Origin: Ceratotherium simum simum
Taxonomy: Eukaryota > Chordata > Mammalia > Perissodactyla > Rhinocerotidae
NCBI RefSeq assembly: GCF_000283155.1
Contig: NW_004454181.1
Location: 17,359,146 to 17,423,145 of the forward strand
Direction: 5' to 3'
DNA length: 64,000 bases
The first letter of the stretch is position 1, and every line of letters begins with the position of its first letter. The notes under the pieces are model-generated. The model searched no databases. It worked only from the letters and a program-made list of their open reading frames with translations, and was not told where the DNA came from. The position numbers were made by a program, and so were the translations under genes. This document shows, in pieces, positions 51,215 through 63,059 of the stretch.

Positions 51215-51450
51215 CATTTTAATTCACATTTATTGAGTAGTTATTTTGTGCCAGGCATACTATACTAAATGCTTTACATGCTTTAACTCCAAGAAGTAAG
51301 TATTTTTACACAAGAGGAAAGTGAACCTCAGAAAGTTTAAATAATGTTTCTAAAGTCACACAGCTGGTAATGGCAGAGCTGAATGTTGGATCCACGTCTA
51401 CTTGATTCCTGAAATTATAACAGTTACTCTTACTCTGTATTGCCCCATTT
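51215..51450 (-). repeat. MIR SINE, antisense
   Basis: 'atttattgagtagttatttt', 'gtgccaggcatactatacta', 'aagtcacacagctggtaatg', 'gcagagctgaatgttggatc' in order. Confidence 0.9.
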
Positions 51451-51884
51451 ACGTTTCTATGAATACATGACTTATTATAATTGACAAAAAAATTAGTCTT
51501 CATATTTGAAGATATATAGCATGTGACTCATTTGCTTTCTAGCTATAGCTCCTATGTTATAGAAAAATAATCCCATAAATTTAAATTCCAGCCATATATT
51601 TTGTAGATAAGGGGTTTTGCTCATAGACTATTCAGTTAGAACATCTCTGTTTCATATCTGCCATGTCTGTAGGCTCTATAGGCTGATAGAGTTTGAGCAT
51701 AATTGTTGGCCTTGTAAAGTCATGTGTCTGTAAAATGATAAAGCACTGAAGGTTTGAAAAATTGTTGGATCCTCTGCCCAACATCTTATACGGGTTTATT
51801 CAAGAGATGTCACTTCTCTTTCTCTCTTCCCTCGTCTTCTTCCTTTCTTTTAATAGGAATAAGAGTTTGTTTTCTGGGTACCTA

Positions 51885-52440
51885 AATAATACATGTTAGT
51901 CATAGAAAATTTGGAAAGTAAAGTATTTAAAAAGTATCAAGTATTAGAAGAAAAAATACTTTCAGAGATACCCATCATTAGCAGGTTAGGTAGAGTTTCC
52001 TTCTGTATTCTTTGATTTCTTTTTCATGTAAAATTTATTGTTGTATGTCCATTTTATAATTTCCTTTATTCACATAGTATTATGTGATGAATATTCCTTC
52101 ATTTTTCTGCAGGACGATTTTTAAGGCTACATAATCTATCATATTTGTGGGTAATGATGTATTTTGCCAATCCTCTACTTTGGAATATTTAGGTGGGTTT
52201 CAACTTTTTACTATTTTAATGCTTTGTTAACATCTTTTGTGATGATTTTCCATTTTTTAACCATCGTTTTCTGTATTTCCGAGATTTTTCAAAATAATTT
52301 TGTGTAATTTTCATAAGCAACTACTGTACCATTTTTAAGATGACAGAAATACTCTATAATAATAACTAGATTTTGTATTACTGGGTTAAAGTGTATGAAC
52401 ATTTTAAGGCTCTCGGATGCACAGCATCTCTATAACTGTG
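51885..52440 (-). repeat. Old L1 (L1M) 3' region, antisense
   Basis: 'catagaaaatttggaaagta', 'cacatagtattatgtgatga', 'gaatatttaggtgggtttca', 'gttaaagtgtatgaacattt' follow the reverse L1M 3' UTR. Confidence 0.75.
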
Positions 52441-52759
52441 CACTGTGGTAGTAATAGTAAACTGACCTCTAATCCACTTAGGGAATGGGAGATGCTTGTT
52501 GATCAAACCAGAGAGGCAATATGGAGAGAACTCTGCACTGCTCCGAATTTAGTGACTGATAACTTGACTTCTAGTTCCCTTCTGCAAAGTCATATGATTT
52601 TAGTGGACCACTGTTGCCTCCTTTGTAAAGTGGTTGTAATATTTTATCTGCCTGCAGGATGCATAGCTACCTAGGACACTTGGTTCCCATCAGATGAAGA
52701 AGTGTAAAAAAAAGTTTTCCAAGTAATCAGCTTAGTGAGTGTGAGTGTTGGTGGGGGGG

Positions 52760-53075
52760 ACAGTAACATGTAAACTAAGATCTGAGGGAAGATTTAAAGA
52801 TGAAACAGAGTGAGGGGAAGAACAGAGGGAAGGGGATTCCAGGTAGAGGGAACAGCATGTGTGAGGAATTAAGTAAAGGAAGAAAGGTAAGTAAAAGAAT
52901 TTCAGAATGGCTGGAGCAGGGACTGTGAGGTAGGGAGCTATGAGATGTGAGATAAGTTGGAGAGGGAAGAAGGGTCTTTTGTTAGTAATATTTGAGAATT
53001 TGGACTTGATCTTTAGGGTAAGGGAAGCCATTGAGAATTATAAACGGGAGTGCATGATCGAATTTGCATTTACTC
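52760..53075 (-). repeat. L2 LINE fragment, antisense
   Basis: 'attccaggtagagggaacag', 'catgtgtgaggaattaagta', 'tttggacttgatctttaggg', 'agccattgagaattataaac' fit the reverse L2 interior. Confidence 0.8.
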
Positions 53076-53696
53076 ATCCTTTTTATGACTCAGAAAACAA
53101 TTTAAAATCTTTGAGTTCTTAGGACTTGACTACAAATAGCGTTTATTATTGCACTGAAATCTTCTGAAATGTTGGCTACAAAGTATCAGTTGATAAAATA
53201 TTTAAGCACTATACAGTATAATATTAAATTTTTCCCAGTTCAAAGGAAAATCTGGGTGCATTTCCTGCCTAACTCCACAATACATTTCCCTAATATTTAG
53301 TAAATTCTTACACTGGGGGTCTTTGTTGTAAAATATTATATCATAATTTAAATATACAGAAAAAGATGGTTGAAACAGTTCAGTAATATTTTCCTCATAA
53401 TAAATTAATATCAAGCATTTGAACAGAGACCTGCATATGTTTTAAGGAAATCTGTAACCTTTCTAGGAAATGTATTCCTTTTTTCATGAAGGACTGACAA
53501 ATAGATGAATGATACTTTTATTTAAGCATATAAGAAGATAGATAAATTATTGCTTATAAATACTTTTTTCAGTATTTGAATATTGGCAGAGAAACATCCT
53601 GCAAGGTTCCTATGATAGGAAATAATCTATAAATATACCAATAAAGTATTTTTAGGAACAATTGAATAAAGTCAAGAAATGTTTAATTGATAAATA

Positions 53697-53910
53697 CAGC
53701 CATGCATCAATTAACGACAGAGATACATTCTTAGAAATGTGTCGTTAAGTGATTTTGTTGTTGTGCAAATATCATAGAGTATACTTAACACAAATCCAGA
53801 TGGTATAGCCTACTACATACCTGGGCTATATGGTAATAATCTTATGGGACCACTGTTGTATATGCGGTCACCCATCCTCGACTGAAACATTGTTAGGCAG
53901 CGCATGACTC
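53697..53910. mobile_element. Non-autonomous DNA transposon (TA target site), 214 bp
   Basis: Begins CAGCCATGCATCAATTAACG and ends GTTAGGCAGCGCATGACTC, an imperfect terminal inverted repeat, with TA at both flanks (53695-53696 and 53911-53912). The interior matches a common old mammalian element ('atggtatagcctactacata', 'cttatgggaccactgttgta'), probably of the Tc1/mariner-pogo (Tigger) group. The exact family name was not fixed. It has no coding capacity. Confidence 0.85.
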
Positions 53911-53912
53911 TA

Positions 53913-54379
53913 ATCAGGAATTGAAGGGAAGAGGGCAATTAGGAAAAAATAATAATGAGCATAATTCTGACTGTTTCTTTGTGGGCAAAGGTGACATCTG
54001 TCAAAGAATTACTGGAAACTCCATAGACATTAGTAAAAGTGATTTTTACTTTAACACCTTGGGTGTTATAACTCTCTTTTCTTAATATATATATATCCAC
54101 GGATGGAGAAACATTTGATATTTTTTTCCCTGAAGAATTTCTTCATACATAATCTGTCATAGCTTATATGTACGTATTTTCTTATTTTCCAGCTTCCACT
54201 GTGCGTCTTCCCTCCAAATTGCCCCCCGTATATAGAAGAGCATAGAGTGAGTCCCTGTGAGCACATCTTTTTAGAGCCCTTGGCACATAATGTCAGCTGA
54301 TTGTCTTCCCTATCCCCATAAAATATAAGCATAAGTCTCAAAAGTAGTGTTAGACAAAAACAGCCAGACACAAAATGCA
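53913..54379. other. Unassigned intron
   Basis: Nothing recognised. Confidence 0.5.
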
Positions 54380-54660
54380 ACACACCATAATATTCCTTTT
54401 ATATGAAGTTCAGAAACAGGCAAAACAAATCTAAGTTGAGATAAGTAGGGAGAGTGGTTACCTTGAGGAGGGGTAGTAAAGGGCCGTCAGGAGGGCTTCT
54501 GAGGTGCTGGAAATAGTCTATGTCTTCATCTGAGTGCTGTTACTCAGATGTGGTCCCCTCAAAATTCATCAAGCTTTACACTTATAAATTGAGCACTTTT
54601 CTGGACATATGTTTCAATAAAATATTCTTGAAAGGTTATATTTCAATAAAGAATTAAAAA
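54380..54660 (+). repeat. L1 3' UTR fragment, sense
   Basis: 'ttatatgaagttcagaaaca', 'gagtggttaccttgaggagg', 'aaattcatcaagctttacac', 'atatgtttcaataaaatatt' is a typical L1 3' UTR order. Confidence 0.85.
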
Positions 54661-55338
54661 GGTTGCACTCTTTTATAGATTTGCTGACATATGGCCAAAA
54701 CGGCCTTTAGAGAGCATGTGTCTGACTCCGAATGGTAGAGTGCCTGTACACTATCTCTGTGAGATCTCTTGAAAGCACTGCTTTTTACCTTATTTGATTG
54801 TTCATTGTACCGCTAACTCATAAATCTATCCATTTGACCTGCAAAAGAGTTACTTCACTTAAAGATCGAATAAGCTCTTCAGTATAAATTGTGTTCATCT
54901 AATTCCAGCATACTCTTATGTTTAGCAATGATCAGACCAATATATTTGAAAGCTTATTAGGATTCTGCTCTTGGACTACTGCTGTCTGCTATGGGGCAGA
55001 TCAAGTATCTGTGAGCCAGAGTCACAAACTCTGACATCCACTGGCGCTGGGTGGATTACTGAGTGAGAGAATCCGGAAAGGTGTCATAGGGACGGATGGG
55101 CACTTAGAGAAACTGGAGAACACATGTCCTCTTTAAAGGCATTCAAACTCACATTGTTAAAGCCATGTGCTGACCAATTGAAATAAGTTGGTCAAATGCA
55201 GCCTGTGGTCCAATAGTTTGGCCCCCACAGAGTATTATTCTATGTATAACTTGTTCCTTTATCAGAGCACATGGCCCAGTTCTTCAGACAGATAAAGCAC
55301 TCTCAAAATTTTTATTGAACATTTCATAATTAATGAAC
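54661..55338. other. Unassigned intron
   Basis: Nothing recognised. Confidence 0.55.
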
Positions 55339-55380
55339 ACCAGTCTTATAAATGGTACCAGTCTTATAAATGGTACCAGT
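55339..55380 (+). repeat. 18-bp tandem repeat, 2.3 copies
   Basis: accagtcttataaatggt at 55339-55356 and 55357-55374, then accagt. The two full copies are identical. Confidence 0.95.
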
Positions 55381-55570
55381 TCAATACCCACTTCAATCAA
55401 ATGTTACACTAATTATGCTTTAAATATAAAATAGTGTTTTCCAGAATTGAGAAGATTGATTGCACATTCACCTTAGGAAATTATTAATCTTAGATATTTA
55501 TTTTCAAATGAATCTGAGGATGAAAGTGGTATATTTTTCATTGCTTTGCGTCTCTTCCTTTAAAAACCCC

Positions 55571-55770
55571 TGGGCCGGCCCCGTGGCTTGGTGGTTAAGT
55601 GAGCGCGCTCCACTGCTGGTGACCCGGGTTCGGATCCCGGGCTCGCACCGACGCGCTGCTTCTCTGGCCATGCTGAGGCCGCGTCCCACATACAGCAACT
55701 AGGAGGATGTGCAGCTATGACACACAACTATCTACTGGGGCTTTGGGGGGAAAAAATAAATAAATAAAAT
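55571..55770 (+). mobile_element. ERE SINE, sense, short form
   Basis: The tRNA-like head carries an A box (tggcttggtgg, 55584-55594) and B box (GGTTCGGATCC, 55627-55637). The tail is 'aaaaaataaataaataaaat'. Perfect 13-bp target duplications ctttaaaaacccc lie at 55558-55570 and 55771-55783. About 200 bp, lacking the distal blocks present in the longer antisense copies. Confidence 0.96.
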
Positions 55771-55783
55771 CTTTAAAAACCCC

Positions 55784-56189
55784 ATTATTAGAGAAAGAAG
55801 TATAAAGATTGTGCAGAGGAAATCTAGAAACTACTTTTTAGTGTTAAGTGGTTTGCCTTCACAATTTTGTAGGATGCTTTACTAATTGTTATGACAAACA
55901 CAAAAGGTATACTTAATGTGTTCCCTGTTGTCATGGAGGCTACTGTTTGATGGAGCATTCCTGCCAATTATGTAAAAGGAAAGTATAAATATGAATTTGC
56001 TGTTCTAGACCTGAAATAAATCATATTATTTTTAATATAAAAAGTCATCATATTATCCATGTGTCCAAAGCATTAATTGCAGTATTTTTTGCAATAGTAA
56101 TTTTAATTGATCCCTTCTTTCTTTTCTCTTTAAAAAATATTCTACCATTTTCCTCTTGACCTCTTTCAGAGTCTAAAATAGATTATTAT
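55784..56189. other. Unassigned AT-rich intron
   Basis: Nothing recognised. Confidence 0.55.
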
Positions 56190-56405
56190 AGTGATGATAA
56201 GAGCAGTTCACTCAGGATTTGCAAGTGATTGCTCTAGGTGCCTCATAGACATTGTTTTGTTTTATTTCTTACCAGCACTGTTATAAAATAGACATTTCCA
56301 GAAAAGGAAACTGAGAGTTAGAGGAATTAGTAATAAGCCCAGTGTCACAGGGCTGGAAATGCCAGGTCCAGATTTAAATCCAAGATTGGTTCCAAATATT
56401 ATCCC
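56190..56405 (-). repeat. MIR SINE, antisense
   Basis: 'gaaaaggaaactgagagtta', 'cccagtgtcacagggctgga', 'gatttaaatccaagattggt' in order. Confidence 0.8.
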
Positions 56406-56914
56406 ACCTCTTTTCAAAAAGTGCTAATTTTTTGTCTTTTGGAGTCACAATTGTAAATCCAGGAGAATTCTCATGTTCTACTATAAATCTTGCTTATTTC
56501 TCCAACTCAACAGTTTTCTTGAAACTCAGCTCATTTCCTCTAACTGTAAAAATTGACTTTAACTCACAATTCTATCCTGTAATGCATTATAAAAGCAATT
56601 AATCTTAATAACAATACTATCCTTATTTATTTCTCCTTTAACATGGTCTTTTTCACCAACCTGTATTATGTGAATGGTAGAGTAGTTTATTAGTAATTTA
56701 ATTGGCTGTTATTGTTGCTGCATTTTAAGTTACACTTCCCAGGGAAGTTGACCATGAATGCTCATATCAGAACATCCATTTCTAATCATTAAATCATTCT
56801 TTCCTTTCCTGTCTTTCTTAAATCAATGCTTTAAAACCAAGTTTCCTGCCATTATCACTCAAGTGGTTGTGATAGCATGTCATTAAGTTATCCAGTTCCA
56901 TGTTCTCCTCCAGC

Positions 56915-57060
56915 AACTCTGTGTGTTAGGCATCATTATTTCCATTTTAAAGACAAGCAAACTGACCTACTCAAGTGACATGACTAGGGAATGGTGAACA
57001 CTGTTGTTTGTACCCAAGTCTGAATGACTCCCCAGGACGTGTTCTTTCCTCTCTACTGCA
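56915..57060 (-). repeat. MIR fragment, antisense
   Basis: 'catcattatttccattttaa', 'agacaagcaaactgacctac', 'tgtacccaagtctgaatgac' in order. Confidence 0.75.
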
Positions 57061-57228
57061 CGTAAAACCATGAAAAGAAAACTAACACTCACGCTTGCTT
57101 TTTTAAATTTTATTTTGACCTGTGTTCATCTGCTACATTTTTTACTTTGAGGCTGTAATGAAAAATAATCTAAAATTTGAGGACGTGTATTAGCAAAATG
57201 AAGGTTGCACTGAAACCTCCCAGATGTC

Positions 57229-57271
57229 CTGGCTCTGGGCATGTGCTCACACTGTTCTATACTGACTGGAA
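57229..57271 (+). repeat. Direct repeat copy 1 (43 bp, L2-like)
   Basis: ctggctctgggcatgtgctc followed by acactgttctatactgactg; 38 of 43 bases match 57804-57846. Confidence 0.8.
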
Positions 57272-57319
57272 TAGAGCCGTAATGTCTAGTGAGTTTTAAT
57301 TTAACTTTGGATAAAGTTA

Positions 57320-57425
57320 CTATTGGTTCAGATCCCAGCGCTGCCTCTAACTGACTCCCTGTGTCAGTTAGGGTGAATCACTTAATGTCTCTGAGACTTG
57401 CTTTCCTCATTTATAAAATTACAGA
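57320..57425 (+). repeat. MIR fragment, sense
   Basis: 'ggttcagatcccagcgctgc', 'gagacttgctttcctcattt' in forward MIR order. Confidence 0.75.
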
Positions 57426-57789
57426 TTATATCTAGGGCTGCCTAGCAGCAGCCCTCAGGACAGATGCAATTCATAGAAGTATTTTATTTGACCAACATAG
57501 ACCACCATTCTCTGTTGTCATATGTTGAGCCTACTCTTCATACTATAGAGGCCATAAGCTTGACACTCTAGGCATCTGAGTTTGTGACTCGTCAATCAGG
57601 TTTAAGTATCTTCTAGTATTAGCACTTTGTTTCATATTATGTCATACCATGCTCTGCAATTTTCTATAGATAAGATATAAACTAGTTTGCCTGGAACTTA
57701 AGGTTAACTGCTGTTTGCCTTCATGCAGCCAGCCTTTCACCAGGTATAAATCTCAACAAATTTGCTTTCCACTCAAGGTGCTCTATCAT

Positions 57790-58000
57790 TCTACCCGTAT
57801 GTGCTGGCTCTGGGCATGTGCTCATACCGCTCCATGCTGACTGGAAAACCCTCCCAGCTAGACTCTATCTAGCAAAATCTTGTCCGTCCTTCATCGCCTA
57901 GCTGATAGCTCATTTTCTCTGCAGTGACTACTTCAGCTTCCAATCATCTTCCTTATCGGAGATCTTATAACACAATTTATTCATACTTAACACATATGCC
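57790..58000 (+). repeat. L2-like fragment, sense
   Basis: 'cttgtccgtccttcatcgcc', 'cttccttatcggagatctta' fit the forward L2 3' region. Includes direct repeat copy 2 at 57804-57846. Confidence 0.6.
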
Positions 58001-58039
58001 TAATAATAATAAATATAAATAATAAATATAATTATTTTT

Positions 58040-58240
58040 ATATTTACAGCTAAAGTTTGTAGGAATTCTTATTCCATGCTAAACAATTTCTATGCATTGT
58101 TTAAGTCCTTACATCCATACTAAGGGGTGTTGCTCTTGTTGTTGTCATGCCATTATTATTATTGAGGCTCAAAGAGATTAAATAACGTATCCAAGGTTAG
58201 AAAAATAATAACTTCCTAGATCAGTGTATCTTGTATCCGG
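58040..58240 (-). repeat. MIR fragment, antisense
   Basis: 'attgaggctcaaagagatta', 'aataacgtatccaaggttag', 'tgtatccgggctttgatttt' in order. Confidence 0.65.
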
Positions 58241-59570
58241 GCTTTGATTTTCAGGTTTTTAGGCCAAAGACTACATCTTAATATTTTTATTAAATGTCTT
58301 CTACAGGGCTTACTAAGTACCTTGCGGAATGTAGTCTCTCTATGGATAGATTAATATTAGTCAACTCCTTCATTGTCATTTAGGTATATTACAATTCAAG
58401 GGCTTAATACCTTTCTCAAACTCATTGACCAAGTGATGATAAACTAGCAAATTTTAGATGTTTTTTTAATTTATGCATTATCCAACTCAAAATCCTTATA
58501 ATCTCTTTAACTCCCTAATGGTAGCTTAAGAATTAGCAGACATTAGCTTGTTGCATTGTATTTCTCTCAGGGATGGCATGCATTTGGTAATTATTAGTCT
58601 ATTCTTTTCCCGTTAGGAAAAGATGCTCTTAATATGCTTTTTTTTGTGGGGGGGAGACAAGGAAGCTATTGAGAAAGCGAATATGTAGTCAGTTGTGTCA
58701 CAGTGATGCAATGCATCTTAATCACTTAAAAAATAATTGCTCTAGAAATAACTACTTGTTAGCAACATTATAGTATTACACCACCACAAATGCCTTAACT
58801 AATGTGAACACTGAGCATGAAAACGATAACCAACGTTTAATGTTGCATCCAAGTGCTTTGAGAATAGTCCTAAACTATTTTGTTAGTAATTACCTGACAG
58901 AAATATATCTTTACCTAACCCTGTTGTCATTAAGCATGCGCTGAAATACTTTAATGTTTGTAGGCTGTATTATAACTCTTTAGTTATTTAATTGCATTTA
59001 GCAGCTCCTCAAGTTATTGTCTGTTTTATTAAGCTAAAATTCATTACAAGCCAAATTAGCAAAGGCGTGCTGAGGCTGCAAAGGATTTAGGCATTTGCTT
59101 CAGTTGCTGGGAATTAAAGGTAGAGGCTGCTTTAATGAACCAGAAAGTACAGACCAGCCATCACTGAGACCATCCATGTGCCATGATTAGGCCCTCCCGA
59201 CATCACTCTGACAGGTGAGCCTATTATTTACACATCATCTCCAGAAAGGGAAGTCTACCATGTACCCTGGGGAACCATTTCATTATTTTATAGCCTTCAC
59301 TATCAGTCAATTCATCTTTCTATTTAACCTAAATCCTCCATGTCCTTCATGTTAGAATTTATGACCATAGCTTCCTGTTTGGTCCATAGCAGGAAATGTG
59401 AGCAGCAGATCATCACTCCCCTGAGCTCTCTATATAAATAGAGGCTGTTATTATGTCTATCAGGTACTCTCTTCTGCAGCTAGAACAGCAGAGCTCATCC
59501 AGCCATTTGTTAAACAATTAATTTTCAGGCTTTAATACTCAGTAACATTTTACTGAATTATGAAGCCATT
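58241..59570. other. Repeat-poor intron block
   Basis: No repeat recognised over about 1.3 kb, the longest such stretch right of the exon apart from 39.2-41.7 kb. Confidence 0.5.
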
Positions 59571-59606
59571 TTGCCATATATATATATATTTTTTTTTTTT
59601 TTTTTC
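59571..59606. repeat. (TA)n plus poly-T simple repeat
   Basis: About seven TA steps followed by an 18-T run to near 59605, then GAGAGAGAG. Confidence 0.9.
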
Positions 59607-60158
59607 GAGAGAGAGAAACCAGGATGGTGAGCTGGGGAAGATATTCACAATGCAAACCGTTCTTGAACTTGGTTGTCCATGCTCTCATTCTTCCAACCCT
59701 GTTCCCATCTCCCAGCTTGGATGAAATCAAATTGTCCGTATAAAACAGCGTTACCTTTTCCCTTCTGACATCTTCTCTTATCAATTTTCATTTTTCATCC
59801 AGGAATTGGGCTTGCTTGTTTTCATGCTTACTCTTTTGCAATGTGCTATAATAATATGTTAGTGACCTTTATTGTAAATTATCTGTCATTTTTGGTGTGT
59901 TTATGCTTTTTTTTTTTGAGCCTTTTCTGTTTCTTTGAAACCTTTCTTTAAAATGAACCCTAGTTTTTTATTGTTGTTGTGTTATTTTTGTGATTCACTT
60001 TATTCTGCCTTAATTCTTTATTTAGTCAACTAAGCTGTCATCATTTGGGTATAAGGCAATATTTTTTTTCTTTTCCTCCTGTGTTTTCAAACAACCCTAC
60101 ATTACAGATGTGTTTTGGGGGAAACTTTTCCAACACATTTTTTTTCAACTTAGCTTCA

Positions 60159-60402
60159 TTTTTTTTTTTTTTTTTTGTGAGGAAGATCAGGCCTGAGCTA
60201 ACATCCATGCCAATCCTCCTCTTTTTTTTTGCTGAGGAAGACTGGCCCTGGGCTAACATCTGTGCCCCTTTTCCTCCACTTTATGTGGGATGCTGCCACA
60301 GCACGGCCTGACAAGCAGTGCATCAGTGCACGCCTGGGATCTGAACCCGGGCCGCCAGCAGCGGAGCACGTGCACTTAACTGCTATACCACGGGGCTGGC
60401 CC
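60159..60402 (-). mobile_element. ERE SINE, antisense
   Basis: A T run (60159-60176) then 'gaggaagatcaggcctgagc', 'gctgaggaagactggccctg' and the tRNA-like head ending 'cggggctggccc'. I could not find a convincing target duplication. Confidence 0.93.
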
Positions 60403-60684
60403 TCAATTTGTTTTGTTTTAACCAGCCTTCAGTTGTAAGAGGCTCTCTGAATTTCAGTTTTTAGTTTCTCTGACCTGCATGAGTGCCTCCCCCACCAACT
60501 TCAAAACTCCATCCTGAGTAGCTAAAAGCTTCTGAAGAAATGAAATGATTTCCACAAGTCAAAATAAAGGTAGTCTATTGCTTTTTGATGAGATTCTTGG
60601 GGTCATGCTTCCATAGAATTCTGAATAAATAATTGTCCAGAATTCAAAAAATCCTTTTGTGTTATAGCAGCTCTTCTTTATATA

Positions 60685-60780
60685 TAGGCTCAAGGTCACA
60701 CAGCAAAAGGCAAAATCAAGATCTCAGCCCGGGACCACTGGTCTCCAAGGCTTCTGTTCCTCATCTCTGTGCCCGTGTGT
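60685..60780 (-). repeat. MIR fragment, antisense
   Basis: 'ctcaaggtcacacagcaaaa' and 'tctcagcccgggaccactgg' match reverse MIR. Confidence 0.65.
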
Positions 60781-60849
60781 ACGAGAGTCTTGAATTAGTT
60801 GACCAAACACCATGCTTGCCACTCGTCACTATTCCCTGTCATCCAGGGA

Positions 60850-61095
60850 TGAACATCCTCGTACAGGCTTCTTTGTCTTTTCTCTGATTGTTTCCCCAGA
60901 TAAACCCCTAAAAGTAAAACTACTGGCCAATATGTGAAAGGTTCTGATATCCAAATTACCTTTTGTAAGGGTTGAACCAATTTATATTCTTACCAGCAAT
61001 GAGAATCCCAGTTTATCTTTATTCTCACCACTGATTACATTTGGAAAAAATTGACAATTTGCTAGGCAAAAATTGGTAGCCCATTGTTTCCATGA
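60850..61095 (-). repeat. Old L1 (L1M) 3' fragment, antisense
   Basis: 'taaacccctaaaagtaaaac', 'atccaaattaccttttgtaa', 'ttcttaccagcaatgagaat' follow the reverse L1M order. Confidence 0.75.
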
Positions 61096-61789
61096 GAAAT
61101 GCTGGGTATGTCCTCATCATACACAGTATGTCAATATCAATTGCAGATGGATTTAAGAATTACTATAAAATTTGAAACCAAGAAACAGAATATAGTGAAA
61201 TCTTTATCTCATCTTGGGATGGAGAAGGATTGTCTAGACATAAAGCAGTTTAAGAAACAAAAATGTAAATGATTGATGGCTTTGATGACAACCAAATGAC
61301 ATCACAAAGTCTAGTGAATCACTAAGTCAACGAGAAACACTCCCTAGACAAGAAGCTGCAAAGTACTTGGATAAACAATTTACAATTCACGTTAGAAGGA
61401 TAATTGTAGAGATCTTATGGAAGGAATTCCGTCTTCAGAAAGATATCTGTATGTGTGTATATATACATATTTTTTATATTTATAAATAATATGTATATAT
61501 AATTTAATCACCTTTTCTACCTTGAGAATCTGTAATCAGATGATGATATTTCCACCAACATTTCAATGGCACAGGAAACTTATTGAAGTGCCTACACTTG
61601 ACACAGTTAGCATGCTGACCAACATTTCCAGCCCATGGAAAGTAAGTGTCCTGTGCGTTATCATGTGTTCTCAGATACAGAACAAATGCTTCTGCAAATA
61701 GAATAAGCAAGTAGCAATGAACAGTCTTGGTGGAGACTAAAGCAGGCAGGAAAATTATCTTAACATTTTTCAGAGAGACAGGCAATACA
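61096..61789. other. Unassigned intron
   Basis: A TA/TG-rich stretch lies at 61455-61502; nothing else recognised. Confidence 0.55.
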
Positions 61790-62445
61790 CATTCATCATA
61801 GAAACGGTGAAACTGCAGAAAATATAAGAAAAAAAACTATATTTCCACTGCTTTTTTTTAGTATACTTTTTGTCATTTAACTGTGTACTCAATATGCCTT
61901 TTTAAATAAATGTGAAATTCTACTGCACTGCTTTCTAATATGCTTTTTTTCAGAAAAAAACAATCAAGATCACTTTCCTATGTCCACACTCTTCTCAAAG
62001 TGTTTTTTTTGTTGTTGTTGTATCATATAACTAAATCCAAATACGTTTAAATATCTTTATATGTTAGGTATATAGAATGTTTCCAGTTTTGCCCTTTTTA
62101 AAGTTGTACTTAGCATCCTTTTGTATAGTTTTGTATTATTTTGTTTTCACATTCATTTGTTAAAGTGGAATTTCAGGAACAAAGATTTGCACATTTGGTG
62201 GGTTTTGATTAATGTTGTCAAATTACCACCCAGAAAGTTTGTGCCAATTTGAGATTCTACCAGCAGCGTGTGTGAGAGGGTCTGTTTCCCTGCAGAAGCT
62301 GTAGTACTGAATATTATAATTTCTTTAAATTTTTGCTGATTAGATAAGCAATAATCATCATGGCTTAATTTGTATGTCTTATACAAATTTGTGGTTTCTA
62401 ATGGTGTTAAGCATTTTCCCACATATCTGGTGCCTATTTTATGTA
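61790..62445 (-). repeat. Old L1 (L1M) 3' region, antisense
   Basis: 'agaatgtttccagttttgcc', 'gttgtcaaattaccacccag', 'gattctaccagcagcgtgtg', 'gtgttaagcattttcccaca' in reverse L1M order. Confidence 0.75.
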
Positions 62446-62825
62446 AAAGACTTAACTCTTAAATCATAAAAATGTCATTTAGATGGAAATCTTTTGCCAT
62501 TAGAGATCCAAGTGGCAGAAAGGCCTGAGATTGCAGCGTCTGTGGATTTTGCTGGAGTCAGAAGTACAAGCTGAGTTGCCAGTATGTGACAAGAGGCAGC
62601 TTTGAGTAATTTATCTTTCATGTTTAAAAAATAACAGCAGCAGTGACAACAACAGTAAAACCTATTTGACTTTACTGGTTAAGGTTATCATAGTTGAACC
62701 ACGTACTGCCGGGAAAATTTGTGTGAGGTCATGTTAGAGGTTGGATCAACCAAAGAAAATGTTTCTCGCTGAACTTGTTATAGGGTGTGTCTTTTCCTCG
62801 TATATCAGATGTGGCTGCTCAAGGA

Positions 62826-62827
<2 letters not shown>
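62446..62827. other. Unassigned intron
   Basis: Nothing recognised. Confidence 0.5.

Positions 62828-62863
<36 letters not shown>
62828..62863. repeat. (GT)18 microsatellite
   Basis: 36 bp of perfect GT repeat, likely polymorphic. Confidence 0.97.
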
Positions 62864-62865
<2 letters not shown>

Positions 62866-63059
62866 TGACGGTGGAGGAGGCAGGTGGTTTAAAAACCATT
62901 TCAGTCCCACATAGGTTACTGTGATGGCAGTACTCCCATCACAACTTCCATGTCATTGGACCTGCATTGACATCTTCCTTTGTCCATCCTGCTGCTTCTC
63001 CCTTTATGATCCCTAATGAGCATCCTTCAGGGTCTGCTTCTGGAAAACTCAACTTAAGA

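Noticed and set aside
55460..55702. Open frames on both strands across an ERE
   Set aside because: Produced by the CpG-rich tRNA-derived SINE, not by a gene.
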